This document shows, piece by piece, positions 34,548-43,806 of a stretch of 64,000 nt of DNA (the first letter of the stretch is position 1; each line of letters starts with the position of its first letter). The stretch is from positions 46,639 to 110,638 of the forward strand of contig JAABQB010000001.1 in the NCBI GenBank assembly GCA_011391695.1, given 5' to 3'. The DNA is from Desulfobacteraceae bacterium. Lineage in GTDB: Bacteria; Desulfobacterota; Desulfobacteria; Desulfobacterales; RPRI01. A model generated the notes under the pieces. It had not been told where the DNA came from and made no database searches. It worked only from the letters and a program-made list of their open reading frames with translations. Made by a program: the position numbers and the translations under genes.

Positions 34548-34969
34548 TATGCCGGCAAAAATTTCATAACCTGTCTGTTGATACAAACGTATATATCTTC
34601 ATCCGATCCGAAAATCTCAATAATATCTTTATGTTTTATCAGTTGTTCAATCACAAATGCAGTAACATACAAAGATACAACATTGGGTTGAGATACCAGG
34701 TTCCTGAAAGGAGCTATGGTATAATCAATATCAAAATCTTCGGAACGGCTTAATTTTTCAAGGCAGTTGCGAATCTGCTCTTCCGTGCTGTTCTTGTTGG
34801 TCGTTTCAATGAGACTGTTTTCGATGAGTTTCATCGCTATGGAGTTTGAAAGAGGTTCCAGACAATCTTTTATGCCGTGTATTGCCTGTCTTCGTGCATA
34901 TTCTTTCGATGATTCTATTTTTGACAAGATACTTGCTTCTCTGGTGCTTGGCCGAAAGACCTTAGCCAT
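34547..34969 (-). CDS. hypothetical protein, co-translated with the MBL hydrolase
   Basis: A 140-residue soluble, mostly helical protein with no signal peptide, membrane segment or catalytic motif I recognise (opening MAKVFRPSTREASILSKIES; ending INRQVMKFLPA). Its TAA overlaps the ATG of the hydrolase by one base, so the two are probably made together and may interact. It could be a lineage-specific partner. No function is proposed. Confidence 0.75.
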   Translation of the reverse strand: MAKVFRPSTREASILSKIESSKEYARRQAIHGIKDCLEPLSNSIAMKLIENSLIETTNKNSTEEQIRNCLEKLSRSEDFDIDYTIAPFRNLVSQPNVVSLYVTAFVIEQLIKHKDIIEIFGSDEDIYVCINRQVMKFLPA

Positions 34970-35102
34970 TATATTCCGCCTTTTTGTTTTGTATTAGTTT
35001 TAACACATCGTTGTTGTTCATAAACTCAAATAAAAAAAGTTCAGATCAGGATATATTCAGTCGATTATATTAATTGCTGACTAATTGGATTGCAAGGAAA
35101 AT

Positions 35103-36818
35103 CTAAACATCTTCGATAATGAGCTGAATGGTCTTATTTCCGTTCCAGCGGTTCCATCTTAATCGAAATACCATTGTTTCAAAGAAATTTTTTTCTGGTA
35201 AATACGGGTCGATATTAAAGTGTATGGCATTCAGAATTTTTTCTTTGTTACAAGATGGCTGGCTTAACGCCATTTTCCTGTGATTTCCCCCTACAAATTC
35301 AGAAGACAGGACCTTGATATTACGTGCAAGAAAAAGAGGTTCGGGATTCCCTGTCCCGAAAGGTTTTAATGATTCAAGCTCATCCGTGAATTCAACATTT
35401 ATATCTTCAAATCCGATTTCGCAATCAATGTCCGTTAAAGGCAGTGAATCTTCAATCCTTGCCATTGCTATTACTGTTTTTTCAAATTTCTCCCGGAATG
35501 GGTCAATGTTTTGAATTTTTATCTTGATGCCGGCTGCCATGGAGTGACCGCCAAAGGTATCAAGCAGGCCAGAACATGCCTTGAGTCCTTCATATAGATT
35601 AAATCCGGGAACACTTCTTCCTGACCCTTTGGCAAAACCATCTTTTTGTGCAAAAAGGAGAACAGGCCGGTTAAATTTTTCAACCATACGGGAAGCAACA
35701 ATACCAAGAATTCCTTCATGCCAGCTTTGGTGGGACAGGACAATAGATCGATTTTGAAGAATTTCAGGGTGATTGTTTACATGCTCAATGATGTATTCAT
35801 AAATCTTTTTTTCTATATTTTGCCTGGTTGCATTCATCAGGTTCATTTTCTGGGCAATACGGCCTGCCGTATTAAAGTCCTCGGTTAATAAGAGCTCAAC
35901 GGCATCCTTCGCATGATCTACTCTTCCAAGTGCATTTATCCTGGGAGCAAGCCTGAATGCAATGTCTTCTGAATCTATCGGGTACTTGTTCGAGCCGCCT
36001 GCCTTTATCAAAGCGCTGATTCCGATCCGGTTCCCTGTGTTAATAAGGTCAAGGCCTGTTTTTGCAAAAATTCTGTTTTCTTTGACAAGAGGCACCATGT
36101 CAGCCACTGTTCCAAGAGCAATCAGGTCGCAAAGATTTTTAAGGTTAGGTTCCGGACGGGTGTCCCAGAAATTCATGTCCCGGAGAAATTTCCGCAGAGA
36201 CATAATGAGGTAAAAGGCAACACCTACACCGGCAAGTTCTACAAGACCCGAGTTGCAGTCAGCTCTCTTGGGGCTGATTATTGCTATTGCTTCGGGAAGT
36301 TCTTCGGGGACTATATGATGGTCTGTTATTATAATATCTATACCGGCATCGCGAGCGGCTTTCACGGCGTCATGGCTGCTTGAGCCGCAATCAACAGTTA
36401 TAATCAGGTCTATTTTATCCGGTATAGCAATCTCAAAAATATGGGTTTTCTGGATGCTGTATCCTTCTTTTGTTCGGTGGGGAATGTAATATGAGACATC
36501 AGCACCGGTATGCCTTAAAAATTCCGTAAGAATAGCGGTTGATGTCACCCCATCCACATCGTAATCGCCGAAAATAAGAATCTTCTCACGGTTTATGACA
36601 GCATTAAAAATTCTTTTTACCGCTATCCCCATGTCAATTATTGAAAAAGGATGCCTGATGTTGTCGAGTGAAATATTAAGAAAATCGTGGACATCTTTCG
36701 GGGAAACAATACCGCGGTTAACCAGTATCGATGCGAAATAAAAGCTGCAATTAATTGTTTTACATATATTTTCAATAATACTTGAATCGGGTTCGGGAAT
36801 GTGCCAGTTTTTTTTCAT
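35103..36818 (-). CDS. recJ: RecJ single-stranded-DNA-specific exonuclease
   Basis: A 571-residue DHH-family nuclease. Manganese-binding motifs are IFGDYDVDGVTSTA (motif I), IITVDCGSS (II) and IIITDHHIVPE (the DHH motif III), then LAGVGVAFYL. The DHHA1 part has SRMVEKFNRPVLLF and FGGHSMAAGI. It degrades single strands 5' to 3' in recombination and mismatch repair. The start at ATG 36818 (MKKNWHIPEPD) is preferred by family length; ATG 36830 is also possible because neither has a strong site. Confidence 0.94.
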   Translation of the reverse strand: MKKNWHIPEPDSSIIENICKTINCSFYFASILVNRGIVSPKDVHDFLNISLDNIRHPFSIIDMGIAVKRIFNAVINREKILIFGDYDVDGVTSTAILTEFLRHTGADVSYYIPHRTKEGYSIQKTHIFEIAIPDKIDLIITVDCGSSSHDAVKAARDAGIDIIITDHHIVPEELPEAIAIISPKRADCNSGLVELAGVGVAFYLIMSLRKFLRDMNFWDTRPEPNLKNLCDLIALGTVADMVPLVKENRIFAKTGLDLINTGNRIGISALIKAGGSNKYPIDSEDIAFRLAPRINALGRVDHAKDAVELLLTEDFNTAGRIAQKMNLMNATRQNIEKKIYEYIIEHVNNHPEILQNRSIVLSHQSWHEGILGIVASRMVEKFNRPVLLFAQKDGFAKGSGRSVPGFNLYEGLKACSGLLDTFGGHSMAAGIKIKIQNIDPFREKFEKTVIAMARIEDSLPLTDIDCEIGFEDINVEFTDELESLKPFGTGNPEPLFLARNIKVLSSEFVGGNHRKMALSQPSCNKEKILNAIHFNIDPYLPEKNFFETMVFRLRWNRWNGNKTIQLIIEDV

Positions 36819-36830
36819 TGGAAAACACAT

Positions 36831-37130
36831 ACTCTATTATTGGAATTCGAACAATATGAAATAATAAAATATTGTGATTTCGCCGAAAGCCCGGATGAAT
36901 TTGTTATGTTTACGAGTCCGTCTTAAACGGTCAACTTAATCAGTTATTTTTTAAGAGTTTTAAACTTTCAGGCGGCCTGCGGCAGGTAATGGTAAAATTA
37001 TCCATAAAAAGATTGTTATTGATGCATGAAATATCTTATATTCGTTTCCGGATAGGCTCAAATTACAATTTGATGTTTAGGATTTTTGTACCTTTTCAAA
37101 GATATTCACCAAGGGAGGTTCAGAGGCATT
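36831..37130. other. divergent spacer recJ / nucleotide-sugar dehydrogenase
   Basis: About 300 bases with no supported gene. It contains a short GGCGGCCTGCGGC palindrome-like stretch and the AAGGGAGG site used by the downstream gene. No strong promoter is clear. Confidence 0.4.
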
Positions 37131-38852
37131 ATGAAAAAAAAGGGAATTAATTCTACGGGTTTCCCCGAAACACAGACTTCTACATCACCGGATGGCGAGG
37201 TATTCATATTACCGCAGGAATCCGATTACGAAAAAGAAAACGACCGGCTGAAAAAACTTGTCAAAAAGCAGCGTTTGAAAGGCCGGGAGATTGTAGTGGT
37301 TATGGGTGTGGGCTTCGTCGGCGCGGTCATGGCCGGTGTTGTTGCTGATTCTGAAGACAAAAAAAACGGCAAGTCCAAATATTTTGTTATAGGCATGCAG
37401 CGGCCTTCAACAAGATCATTCTGGAAAATTCCCTATATGAATCGTGGAATTTCACCGGTTGAAGCTGAAGATCCCGAAGTGGCGCCCATGATCGCGAGGT
37501 GCGTGAATGAAAAGAAAACCCTGTTTGCAACTTTTACATATGATGCCCTGTCTCTTGCCGATGTAGTTGTTGTGGACGTTCAGTGTGATTATCACAAGGA
37601 AACATTCGGAGATTGCCGCAAGGGATATGCCGACATTGCAGCGCTTGAAGAGAGTCTGAAAGTCATAGGCGAAAAAATTGAGCCGGATTGCCTTATTCTG
37701 ATTGAAACCACAGTGCCTCCCGGAACCACCGAATATGTGGCCTATCCCATAATCAAAAAGGCCTTTGAAAAAAGGGGGCTCAAGAAAGCTGAACCCTTGT
37801 TGTCACATTCTTTTGAACGGGTCATGCCCGGCCGCAATTATGTGGCTTCCGTGAGGGATTTCTGGCGGGTTTGCAGCGGTATCAATGTGACGGCGCGTGA
37901 GCGCGTTACAAAGTTCCTTAAAGATGTAATCAATGTGGAAAAATTTCCCCTGACTATCCTTGAAAAGCCGATCGAAAGTGAAACCTGCAAGATCGTGGAG
38001 AACTCCTACAGGGCGACCCTTCTCGCTTTTATGGACGAGTGGAGCGTGTTTGCGGAGAGAAACGGTGTGGATCTGACCAAGGTGATTGAAGCAATCAAAG
38101 TCCGCCCGACCCACTCAAACATAATTTTCCCGGGCCCAGGCATTGGAGGATACTGCCTGCCCAAAGACGGAGGACTGGGTGTCTGGGCTTATCATACTCT
38201 TATGGGTTTTGAAGATGACATATTTAAAATCACACCGCTTGCAATTGACATTAATGATACCCGTTCTTTGCGGGCCGTTCAGCTCGCGCGCGATGCCCTG
38301 CGTAACATGGGAAAAATTGTAGCGGCATCAAAAGTTACCGTGCTTGGGGTTTCTTACAGGCAGGATGTGGGGGATACCCGTTACAGCGGTTCAGAAATCA
38401 TGGTGCGGAAACTGGCGGAAATGGGGGCAGAAATAAGGGCGCATGATCCGTATGTCAAACACTGGTGGGAGCTCGAGAAACAGGGCATATATCCTGCATT
38501 CGGACATTCCTGGGCAAGGTTTTTCAGAAATCAGGAAAATTTAACCGAGCTTCGCATGAGTAAAAATTTAACCGGCGCACTTGAAGGGTCAGATGCAGTT
38601 ATACTTGCGGTAAGGCATAAGGAGTACCTTTCAATGGTACCCGATGATGTCGTAAAAATGGCAGGGAAACCTCTTGCGGTTATAGACTGCTTCGGGATTT
38701 TAAATGATGACGAGATCCGCCGCTATTTTGAACTCGGCTGTGAGGTAAAGGGGCTGGGCAGGGGGCATATACAAAGGATCAAGGAAAAGGCCAGGAAACA
38801 GGGGTCAGGGGCCAGGGGACAGAGAACAGGAAGCAGGGGCAAAAGAACGTGA
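37131..38852 (+). CDS. UDP-sugar (nucleotide-sugar) dehydrogenase with N-terminal extension
   Basis: A 573-residue member of the UDP-glucose/UDP-N-acetylmannosamine dehydrogenase family. The NAD fold starts only at residue ~57 (VVVMGVGFVGAVMAGVVADS), after an extra charged segment (YEKENDRLKKLVKKQR). Then come IETTVPPGTTEYVAYPII, the catalytic lysine/asparagine region ETCKIVENSYRA, and the catalytic Cys in GPGIGGYCLPKDGG. Such enzymes oxidise the sugar to a uronate for surface polysaccharides. No glycosyltransferases are adjacent, so the substrate is open. The last ~20 residues (QGSGARGQRTGSRGKRT) come from a repeat island. ATG 37131 is 12 bases after AAGGGAGG. Confidence 0.88.
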   Translation: MKKKGINSTGFPETQTSTSPDGEVFILPQESDYEKENDRLKKLVKKQRLKGREIVVVMGVGFVGAVMAGVVADSEDKKNGKSKYFVIGMQRPSTRSFWKIPYMNRGISPVEAEDPEVAPMIARCVNEKKTLFATFTYDALSLADVVVVDVQCDYHKETFGDCRKGYADIAALEESLKVIGEKIEPDCLILIETTVPPGTTEYVAYPIIKKAFEKRGLKKAEPLLSHSFERVMPGRNYVASVRDFWRVCSGINVTARERVTKFLKDVINVEKFPLTILEKPIESETCKIVENSYRATLLAFMDEWSVFAERNGVDLTKVIEAIKVRPTHSNIIFPGPGIGGYCLPKDGGLGVWAYHTLMGFEDDIFKITPLAIDINDTRSLRAVQLARDALRNMGKIVAASKVTVLGVSYRQDVGDTRYSGSEIMVRKLAEMGAEIRAHDPYVKHWWELEKQGIYPAFGHSWARFFRNQENLTELRMSKNLTGALEGSDAVILAVRHKEYLSMVPDDVVKMAGKPLAVIDCFGILNDDEIRRYFELGCEVKGLGRGHIQRIKEKARKQGSGARGQRTGSRGKRT

Positions 38853-38915
38853 GGTGTAAGCCGAATATTGGATATCGAAATTCGAAGTACGATGTACGAA
38901 GTTCGAGTAAAGAGT
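38805..38915 (+). repeat. composite heptamer island overlapping the dehydrogenase end
   Basis: CAGGGGT/CAGGGGC/CAGGGGA units encode the protein tail. They are followed by AAAAGAACGTGAGG and ATTCGAAGTACGATGTACG units. Confidence 0.8.
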
Positions 38916-38954
38916 GAGGCGTTGGTAATCAGGACAGTAGTTTCAAAGGTTTAA

Positions 38955-39977
38955 TTACCACTTTGCATAATGCTCTTCCGTAAAACCGGCAGCATTTTTC
39001 AATTCCCACATTTCCTGGCCATTTGACAATATCCCCTCGAATCGTCCGAACGGCTGGTGAAATTTGCTTGCTATGACGCCGATGTTTATATTGGCGGCCC
39101 TCTCTCCTTCGGGATAAAAAGTAAGATTTATTTTCCCGTCGTTAGAGACCATTTTCCAATCCTTAAGAAGATCAAGGTCGCTGTATTGAAAATCGATGAC
39201 ATCTGTTTTTATCATCTTCCCGTTAACCCAGAATACATTTTCAGTAAAGCCTGTTTCATTAACGCCCTGTACAAGATTAAAACCGATCCTGTTTCCGGTC
39301 ACATCAAAGCCGCCTCCTGATGCCCAGTTCCAGAATGTATGCCGGGCAAGATAACCGAGCGTGTAGTCAAACACTCCTGAAGATTCTTTTTCAATTATCT
39401 CGCATTTATTTCCCCCGAAGATAATATGACCACTTACAGGAATGCCGGCTTCTTTATGCGTATAGTTAAAACCATCAAGCCCGACCCGCGAGGTGCAGCA
39501 CAGAGGTTCGGTTAACTTTAAAAAATTCAGCTCTGCATGCAATTTCCCGCTGACAGAGATTTTGGCAAGAACCCTGTCCGGCTTGTTGATAAAATTCAGA
39601 GAAGCATTCCTGTTCTTAAAACTTGCAGAACCGTTTTGAAAAGATCCTTCAAACAGGCCGGCTTTTCCGGATGGGGTAATGGCTTCCAGTTGTTTTATTT
39701 TTCCGGCCTTACGGTCAAAAATATAGGTGAACATATTTGTCATATATCCAAGGTTTACAATTGCGGCGCCAAATATGATTTCATCGTTGCAGACGCCAAG
39801 GTACTCCCATCGTTTTATCCGGAACCCTGTTATGAACCTTTTTAGCAACCCCCCTTTTTTATCTTTTCCGTATATTCGCAAGTCAGACAGATTAAATGAT
39901 TCCACCGGATGTTCGTGTATGCCAAATACGGGCCGTCCTTCGGGACCAATGAGTTTTTTTTCTTCCTTCGGGTTCAT
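38955..39977 (-). CDS. DUF2804 family protein
   Basis: A 340-residue beta-rich protein of the DUF2804 type: RIKRWEYLGVCNDEIIFGAA, AIVNLGYMTNMFTYIFDRK, TFWNWASGGGFDVTGNRIGF, and GRFEGILSNG near the end. The family resembles lipocalin-like hydroxyneurosporene-synthase/AttH folds and is uncharacterised. ATG 39977 is chosen because AAGGAG lies eight bases upstream. It is followed leftward by the convergent dehydrogenase. No signal peptide is seen. Function unknown. Confidence 0.85.
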   Translation of the reverse strand: MNPKEEKKLIGPEGRPVFGIHEHPVESFNLSDLRIYGKDKKGGLLKRFITGFRIKRWEYLGVCNDEIIFGAAIVNLGYMTNMFTYIFDRKAGKIKQLEAITPSGKAGLFEGSFQNGSASFKNRNASLNFINKPDRVLAKISVSGKLHAELNFLKLTEPLCCTSRVGLDGFNYTHKEAGIPVSGHIIFGGNKCEIIEKESSGVFDYTLGYLARHTFWNWASGGGFDVTGNRIGFNLVQGVNETGFTENVFWVNGKMIKTDVIDFQYSDLDLLKDWKMVSNDGKINLTFYPEGERAANINIGVIASKFHQPFGRFEGILSNGQEMWELKNAAGFTEEHYAKW

Positions 39978-40034
39978 AACGAGACTCCTTCCTCTGCGCG
40001 TTTGTAGCACAAACCGGATCAGAAACCAAAATCG

Positions 40035-41234
40035 TTAAACTATCGTTATCTTTTGATCTGCGAGTGTGAGCTGTTCGAGGCCGACTTTTGTAACAAGATG
40101 TGTGTTTTCAATCCCGACAACACCCTTGCCCGGAAAAACGAGCTTGGGTTCGACGGCTATTGTCATACCCTCCTCTAAAGCCATTTTCTGGCCTTTTGAG
40201 AGAAAAGGGTATTCATCCAGTTCAAGCCCGATTCCATGTCCTATAAAACGTATTCTCTGGTCGCCGACTCCCATGAAATTTTCACCGTACCCGAGGCGTT
40301 CTGCCATTTCAATTGCCATATCATAAAGATCGCCGGCTTTTACACCCGGCTTTGCTTCATTTTTAATCATGGAATGAATATCGAGCATGGCCTGGTGGGC
40401 TTTTATGAGTTCATCCGGAAGATCGCCTATTGAAAAAATCCGTGTGTGGTCTGAAAGATATCCCATCCATGCAAAGACATAATCGACAAGCACGGGCTGA
40501 TGTTTTTTTATAGGCATAAAACCAGGCCCCTGGGCAACGGCCTGCCCGACACCAAGACCTCCTGTCGGAGATGAAAGGAAACTCGGAATAGCGGCGGATG
40601 GTCCGGCCATGATGTGCCCGTAAAACATTTCGCTTCCCCAGAGCCTCATCCTTATAATTCCCTGATGACCAAGTTTGCGGGCTTCCGCTTCGACTTTCCC
40701 GGCAAATTCGATTTCAGTTATGCCCTCCTCAAGAAGCTCTTTTGCTTTCTCCGCAACCATATCTGAAAATAAAGCCGCTTTTTTGATGATTTCAATCTCG
40801 TAACCTGATTTTATCGACCGGACAAGGCGAATAAAATGGGATACGTCCGTAAGTTTTGAATTTTCAAAACATTCACGGTAGGTAAAATAAAAATTAACAG
40901 GCATTACATCTGTTTCAATGCCGATAACTCCGGGTATCTTGTATCCGTTTTCCCGTAAAAGACCCGGAATCTGTTTCGGGCTTGAAAAGGGGATTATCCT
41001 TTTGATTTTCGATTCTTCCACGGCACGCTCGTAACTTTTGCGGACCATCAGGAGAGGCTCACCATCTGCCGGAATGAAAAGATGCGCCTGCTGAATTGTT
41101 CCTGCGAAGTAAAAAAGGTCGGTATTCTGAATTATAAGTGCGCCGCCAATATTATTTTGGTTAAGGTGACTCTGGAAGTTTTTTATTCTTTCTTCAAGTT
41201 CTGCTGCCGGAGAGCTGTTTTCTGAATTGAACAT
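40035..41234 (-). CDS. M24-family Xaa-Pro peptidase-like protein
   Basis: A 399-residue protein with a creatinase-like N-terminal domain and a pita-bread M24 domain. Metal ligands are visible as Asp in PVLVDYVFAWMGYLSDHTRIF, His in IGHGIGLELDEYPFL, and Glu in IAVEPKLVFP and VVGIENTHLV, so it is probably an active dinuclear metalloenzyme. Xaa-Pro aminopeptidase is the default reading, but creatinase-like or dimethylpropiothetin-lyase-like activities share this fold. It lies next to the peptide transporter that starts divergently, which fits use of imported peptides. Confidence 0.87.
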   Translation of the reverse strand: MFNSENSSPAAELEERIKNFQSHLNQNNIGGALIIQNTDLFYFAGTIQQAHLFIPADGEPLLMVRKSYERAVEESKIKRIIPFSSPKQIPGLLRENGYKIPGVIGIETDVMPVNFYFTYRECFENSKLTDVSHFIRLVRSIKSGYEIEIIKKAALFSDMVAEKAKELLEEGITEIEFAGKVEAEARKLGHQGIIRMRLWGSEMFYGHIMAGPSAAIPSFLSSPTGGLGVGQAVAQGPGFMPIKKHQPVLVDYVFAWMGYLSDHTRIFSIGDLPDELIKAHQAMLDIHSMIKNEAKPGVKAGDLYDMAIEMAERLGYGENFMGVGDQRIRFIGHGIGLELDEYPFLSKGQKMALEEGMTIAVEPKLVFPGKGVVGIENTHLVTKVGLEQLTLADQKITIV

Positions 41235-41249
41235 TTATTAAGTCCCTGG

Positions 41250-41460
41250 TCTCTGGTTTTTTAATAGAAGTTCGTGGATCGTAAATCGTACAGCGTACAT
41301 CTTACATCGAAGCTCGATATTCGATATTCTATTCCATTCGTGACCTGTTAACAAGAATCCATTAATCATGTCAAATCCTTTGTGCTTACTGCTCCTCGAT
41401 TCCTCGAACCCTTTCATTTTTGAAACTATTCACCATTCACCATTCACTATTCACTATTTT
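41250..41460 (-). repeat. composite heptamer island in reverse orientation
   Basis: Read on the minus strand it has the same block order as the plus islands: GTGAATAGTGAATGG units, AAAGGGTTCGAGGAATCGAG, then ATCGAATATCGAGC and GATGTACG units. It fills the divergent spacer between the M24 peptidase and the ABC permease. Confidence 0.85.
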
Positions 41461-41545
41461 GCCTTGAGATGATGTGCGTTTTCAGATATGAGAAGTCTAA
41501 CTGGTTCTTTTTGTAAATATTTCCTCCGGAGAATATCATCATAAA

Positions 41546-42577
41546 ATGACGACATATATTTTAAGACGCCTTTTATTGATCCTGCCCACCTTTCTGGGAA
41601 TCACCGTAATGGTTTTTGTGATTACGAGGTTCGTGCCGGGAGGTCCCATTGAGCGAATGATAGCCCAGGCCCAGCAGATGCAGAGCATGGATGGAAAAAG
41701 CGGGGCAAGATCGTCTTCGCGGGAGCAGAACCAGCCTCTCTCTGAAGAGCAGATCGAAGAGCTGAAAAAATATTACGGTTTCGACAAACCGGTTTTAACG
41801 AGCTATTTCCTGTGGATGGGAAAGGTTCTTAAGGGCGATCTCGGTGTATCGACCCGCTATTATGATCCTGTCTGGGGCATGATAAAAGAACGGATCCCCA
41901 TATCCCTCTATTTCGGCATAATAACAATGACACTCGTCTACGGAATATGTATACCGCTCGGGATCGTGAAAGCCATAAAACATAAAAGCTCTTTCGACAA
42001 TACAACATCTGTCATAGTCTTTACCGGCTATGCTGTTCCCGGATGGGTGATAGGGGTTCTGTTGTTAATCCTTTTTTCCTCACAATGGGACATATTTCCA
42101 CTGGGCGGAATGGTAAGCGAGGAGTTTGAGAATTTCAATCTCTTTCAGAAAACGGCGGATATCCTCTGGCATACGGTTCTGCCTCTAGCAGCCTACATGG
42201 TCGGTTCATTTTCAGTCATGACCTTGCTGATGAAGAACACTCTTCTCGACAATCTTTCTGCGGATTATGTCCGCACCGCAATCGCAAAAGGTCTTCCGTT
42301 TAAAAAGGCCGTTTTCCGGCATGCATTAAGAAACAGTCTTATTCCGATTGCAACCCATTTCGGGAATAACATTTCGATCATCCTGATGGGCTCGTTTCTG
42401 ATCGAGAAGGTTTTCAATATAAACGGGATGGGGCTTCTGGGATATGAAGCGATTATAGAGCGCGATTATCCTGTTGTTCTCGGAATACTTGTAATTTCAT
42501 CGCTTCTTCTCCTTATAGGAAATATTCTTTCCGACATATGTGTCGCCATTGTCGATCCGCGGGTTAAGTTCGAGTGA
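41546..42577 (+). CDS. yejB: peptide ABC transporter permease, YejB/OppB type
   Basis: A 343-residue inner-membrane permease with about six helices. The N-terminus has ILRRLLLILPTFLGITVMVF and the typical FVPGGP. The EAA loop reads YVRTAIAKGLPFKKAVFRHA. An insert after the first helix (SMDGKSGARSSSREQNQ) is usual for YejB-like members. It overlaps the next permease as GTGA. Together with the next four genes it forms a complete importer for oligopeptides or related solutes. Confidence 0.9.
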   Translation: MTTYILRRLLLILPTFLGITVMVFVITRFVPGGPIERMIAQAQQMQSMDGKSGARSSSREQNQPLSEEQIEELKKYYGFDKPVLTSYFLWMGKVLKGDLGVSTRYYDPVWGMIKERIPISLYFGIITMTLVYGICIPLGIVKAIKHKSSFDNTTSVIVFTGYAVPGWVIGVLLLILFSSQWDIFPLGGMVSEEFENFNLFQKTADILWHTVLPLAAYMVGSFSVMTLLMKNTLLDNLSADYVRTAIAKGLPFKKAVFRHALRNSLIPIATHFGNNISIILMGSFLIEKVFNINGMGLLGYEAIIERDYPVVLGILVISSLLLLIGNILSDICVAIVDPRVKFE

Positions 42578-43626
42578 AAAATATGCGGCTGAATCCTCTT
42601 ACCATAAAAAAAATTAAACGCTTCAGATCGATAAGGCGTGGATACTACTCCTTTATAATCCTAACCCTGATGATCCTTGCCTCTCTTTTTGCCGAAGCGC
42701 TCGTAAACAACCGGGCGCTTGTTGTCCGCCATGGAGAAAGATACTATTGCCCGGTTTATGGAAGAATGAATCCGGGTAAAGTATTCGGTCTTGATTATGA
42801 TTATGAGACAAACTACCGGCAGCTTCAAAAGCGTTTTAAGGAAGAAGGGCGGGGTAACTGGGTTCTCATGCCTCCTGTTCCTTATAATGCTTACGAAAAT
42901 GATCTCAGGGAAGACAGGTTCCCTCCGTTTCCGCCTTCGTTTGCAGAAAAGCATTACCTGGGCACCGACAATGTCGGAAGAGACATTCTTGCCCGCCTTA
43001 TTTACGGATTCAGGATTGCCATAGGGTTTTCCCTTCTCCTGCTTCTTTTTGACTTCGGCATAGGCATAAGCATTGGAAGCGCAATGGGCTATTTCGGGGG
43101 GAAATTCGATCTTTTTTTCCAGCGAATAATTGAAATCTGGTCGAATGTACCGTTTCTTTATGTCATAATAATAATATCTTCTGTAGTTGTGCCGGGTTTT
43201 ATCACCCTTATAATCATAATGGCTTTTTTCGGATGGATAGGGATGACCTGGACGATAAGAACAGTGACATACAAGGAGAAGTCAAGAGAATATGTTCTTG
43301 CGGCAAAGGCGCTTGGAGCTTCGGACAGCCGGATTGTTTTCAGGCACATAATCCCGAATACAATATCCGTGATAGTAACCTACGCGCCTTTCGCCGTTTC
43401 GGGCGGTATCGTGGCCATTACCTCTCTTGATTACCTCGGATTCGGCCTTGCCCCCCCGACACCGAGCTGGGGGGAACTTCTGCAGCAGGCCTGGACGCAC
43501 ATGGATTCCTGGTGGATCGGGGCATCAGTCATAGGAGCCATGACAATAACTCTCATTGCCGTCACATTCATCGGAGAGGCTGTAAGGGAGGCGTTTGATC
43601 CTAAGATGTATACAACTTACGAATGA
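42574..43626 (+). CDS. yejE: peptide ABC transporter permease, YejE/OppC type
   Basis: A 350-residue permease. The large periplasmic loop between helices 1 and 2 contains the YejE-like HYLGTDNVGRDILARLIYGF, and the EAA loop reads YVLAAKALGASDSRIVFRHI. The start is GTG 42574, overlapping the yejB stop; ATG 42583 is an alternative. Confidence 0.9.
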   Translation: MKNMRLNPLTIKKIKRFRSIRRGYYSFIILTLMILASLFAEALVNNRALVVRHGERYYCPVYGRMNPGKVFGLDYDYETNYRQLQKRFKEEGRGNWVLMPPVPYNAYENDLREDRFPPFPPSFAEKHYLGTDNVGRDILARLIYGFRIAIGFSLLLLLFDFGIGISIGSAMGYFGGKFDLFFQRIIEIWSNVPFLYVIIIISSVVVPGFITLIIIMAFFGWIGMTWTIRTVTYKEKSREYVLAAKALGASDSRIVFRHIIPNTISVIVTYAPFAVSGGIVAITSLDYLGFGLAPPTPSWGELLQQAWTHMDSWWIGASVIGAMTITLIAVTFIGEAVREAFDPKMYTTYE

Positions 43627-43639
43627 AAGGGTCAAAGAC

Positions 43640-43806
43640 ACAGAGGCACAAAGGCACAAAGTAAAAAGAAGTGAACGGAGAACATTAAGAAGGCGGAAGG
43701 CTGAAGTCGGAAGGCGTGAGGTAAAGGGAAAGAACGTGGATCGCGGATCGTGAATCGAGTTACTAACAACGATCAACGAATCACGAACAACGAAGTACGA
43801 TATTCG
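43640..43806 (+). repeat. composite heptamer island before the solute-binding protein
   Basis: AAGGCGGAAGGCTGAAG units, AAAGGGAAAGAACGTGGATC, AACGATCAACGAATCACG, then AAGTACGATATTCGATG, which leads directly into the chosen start codon. Confidence 0.85.

Noticed and set aside
43750..43806. N-terminal extension of the YejA-type protein
   Set aside because: The 19 extra codons are repeat-derived (NNDQRITNNEVRYS) and precede a normal export signal.
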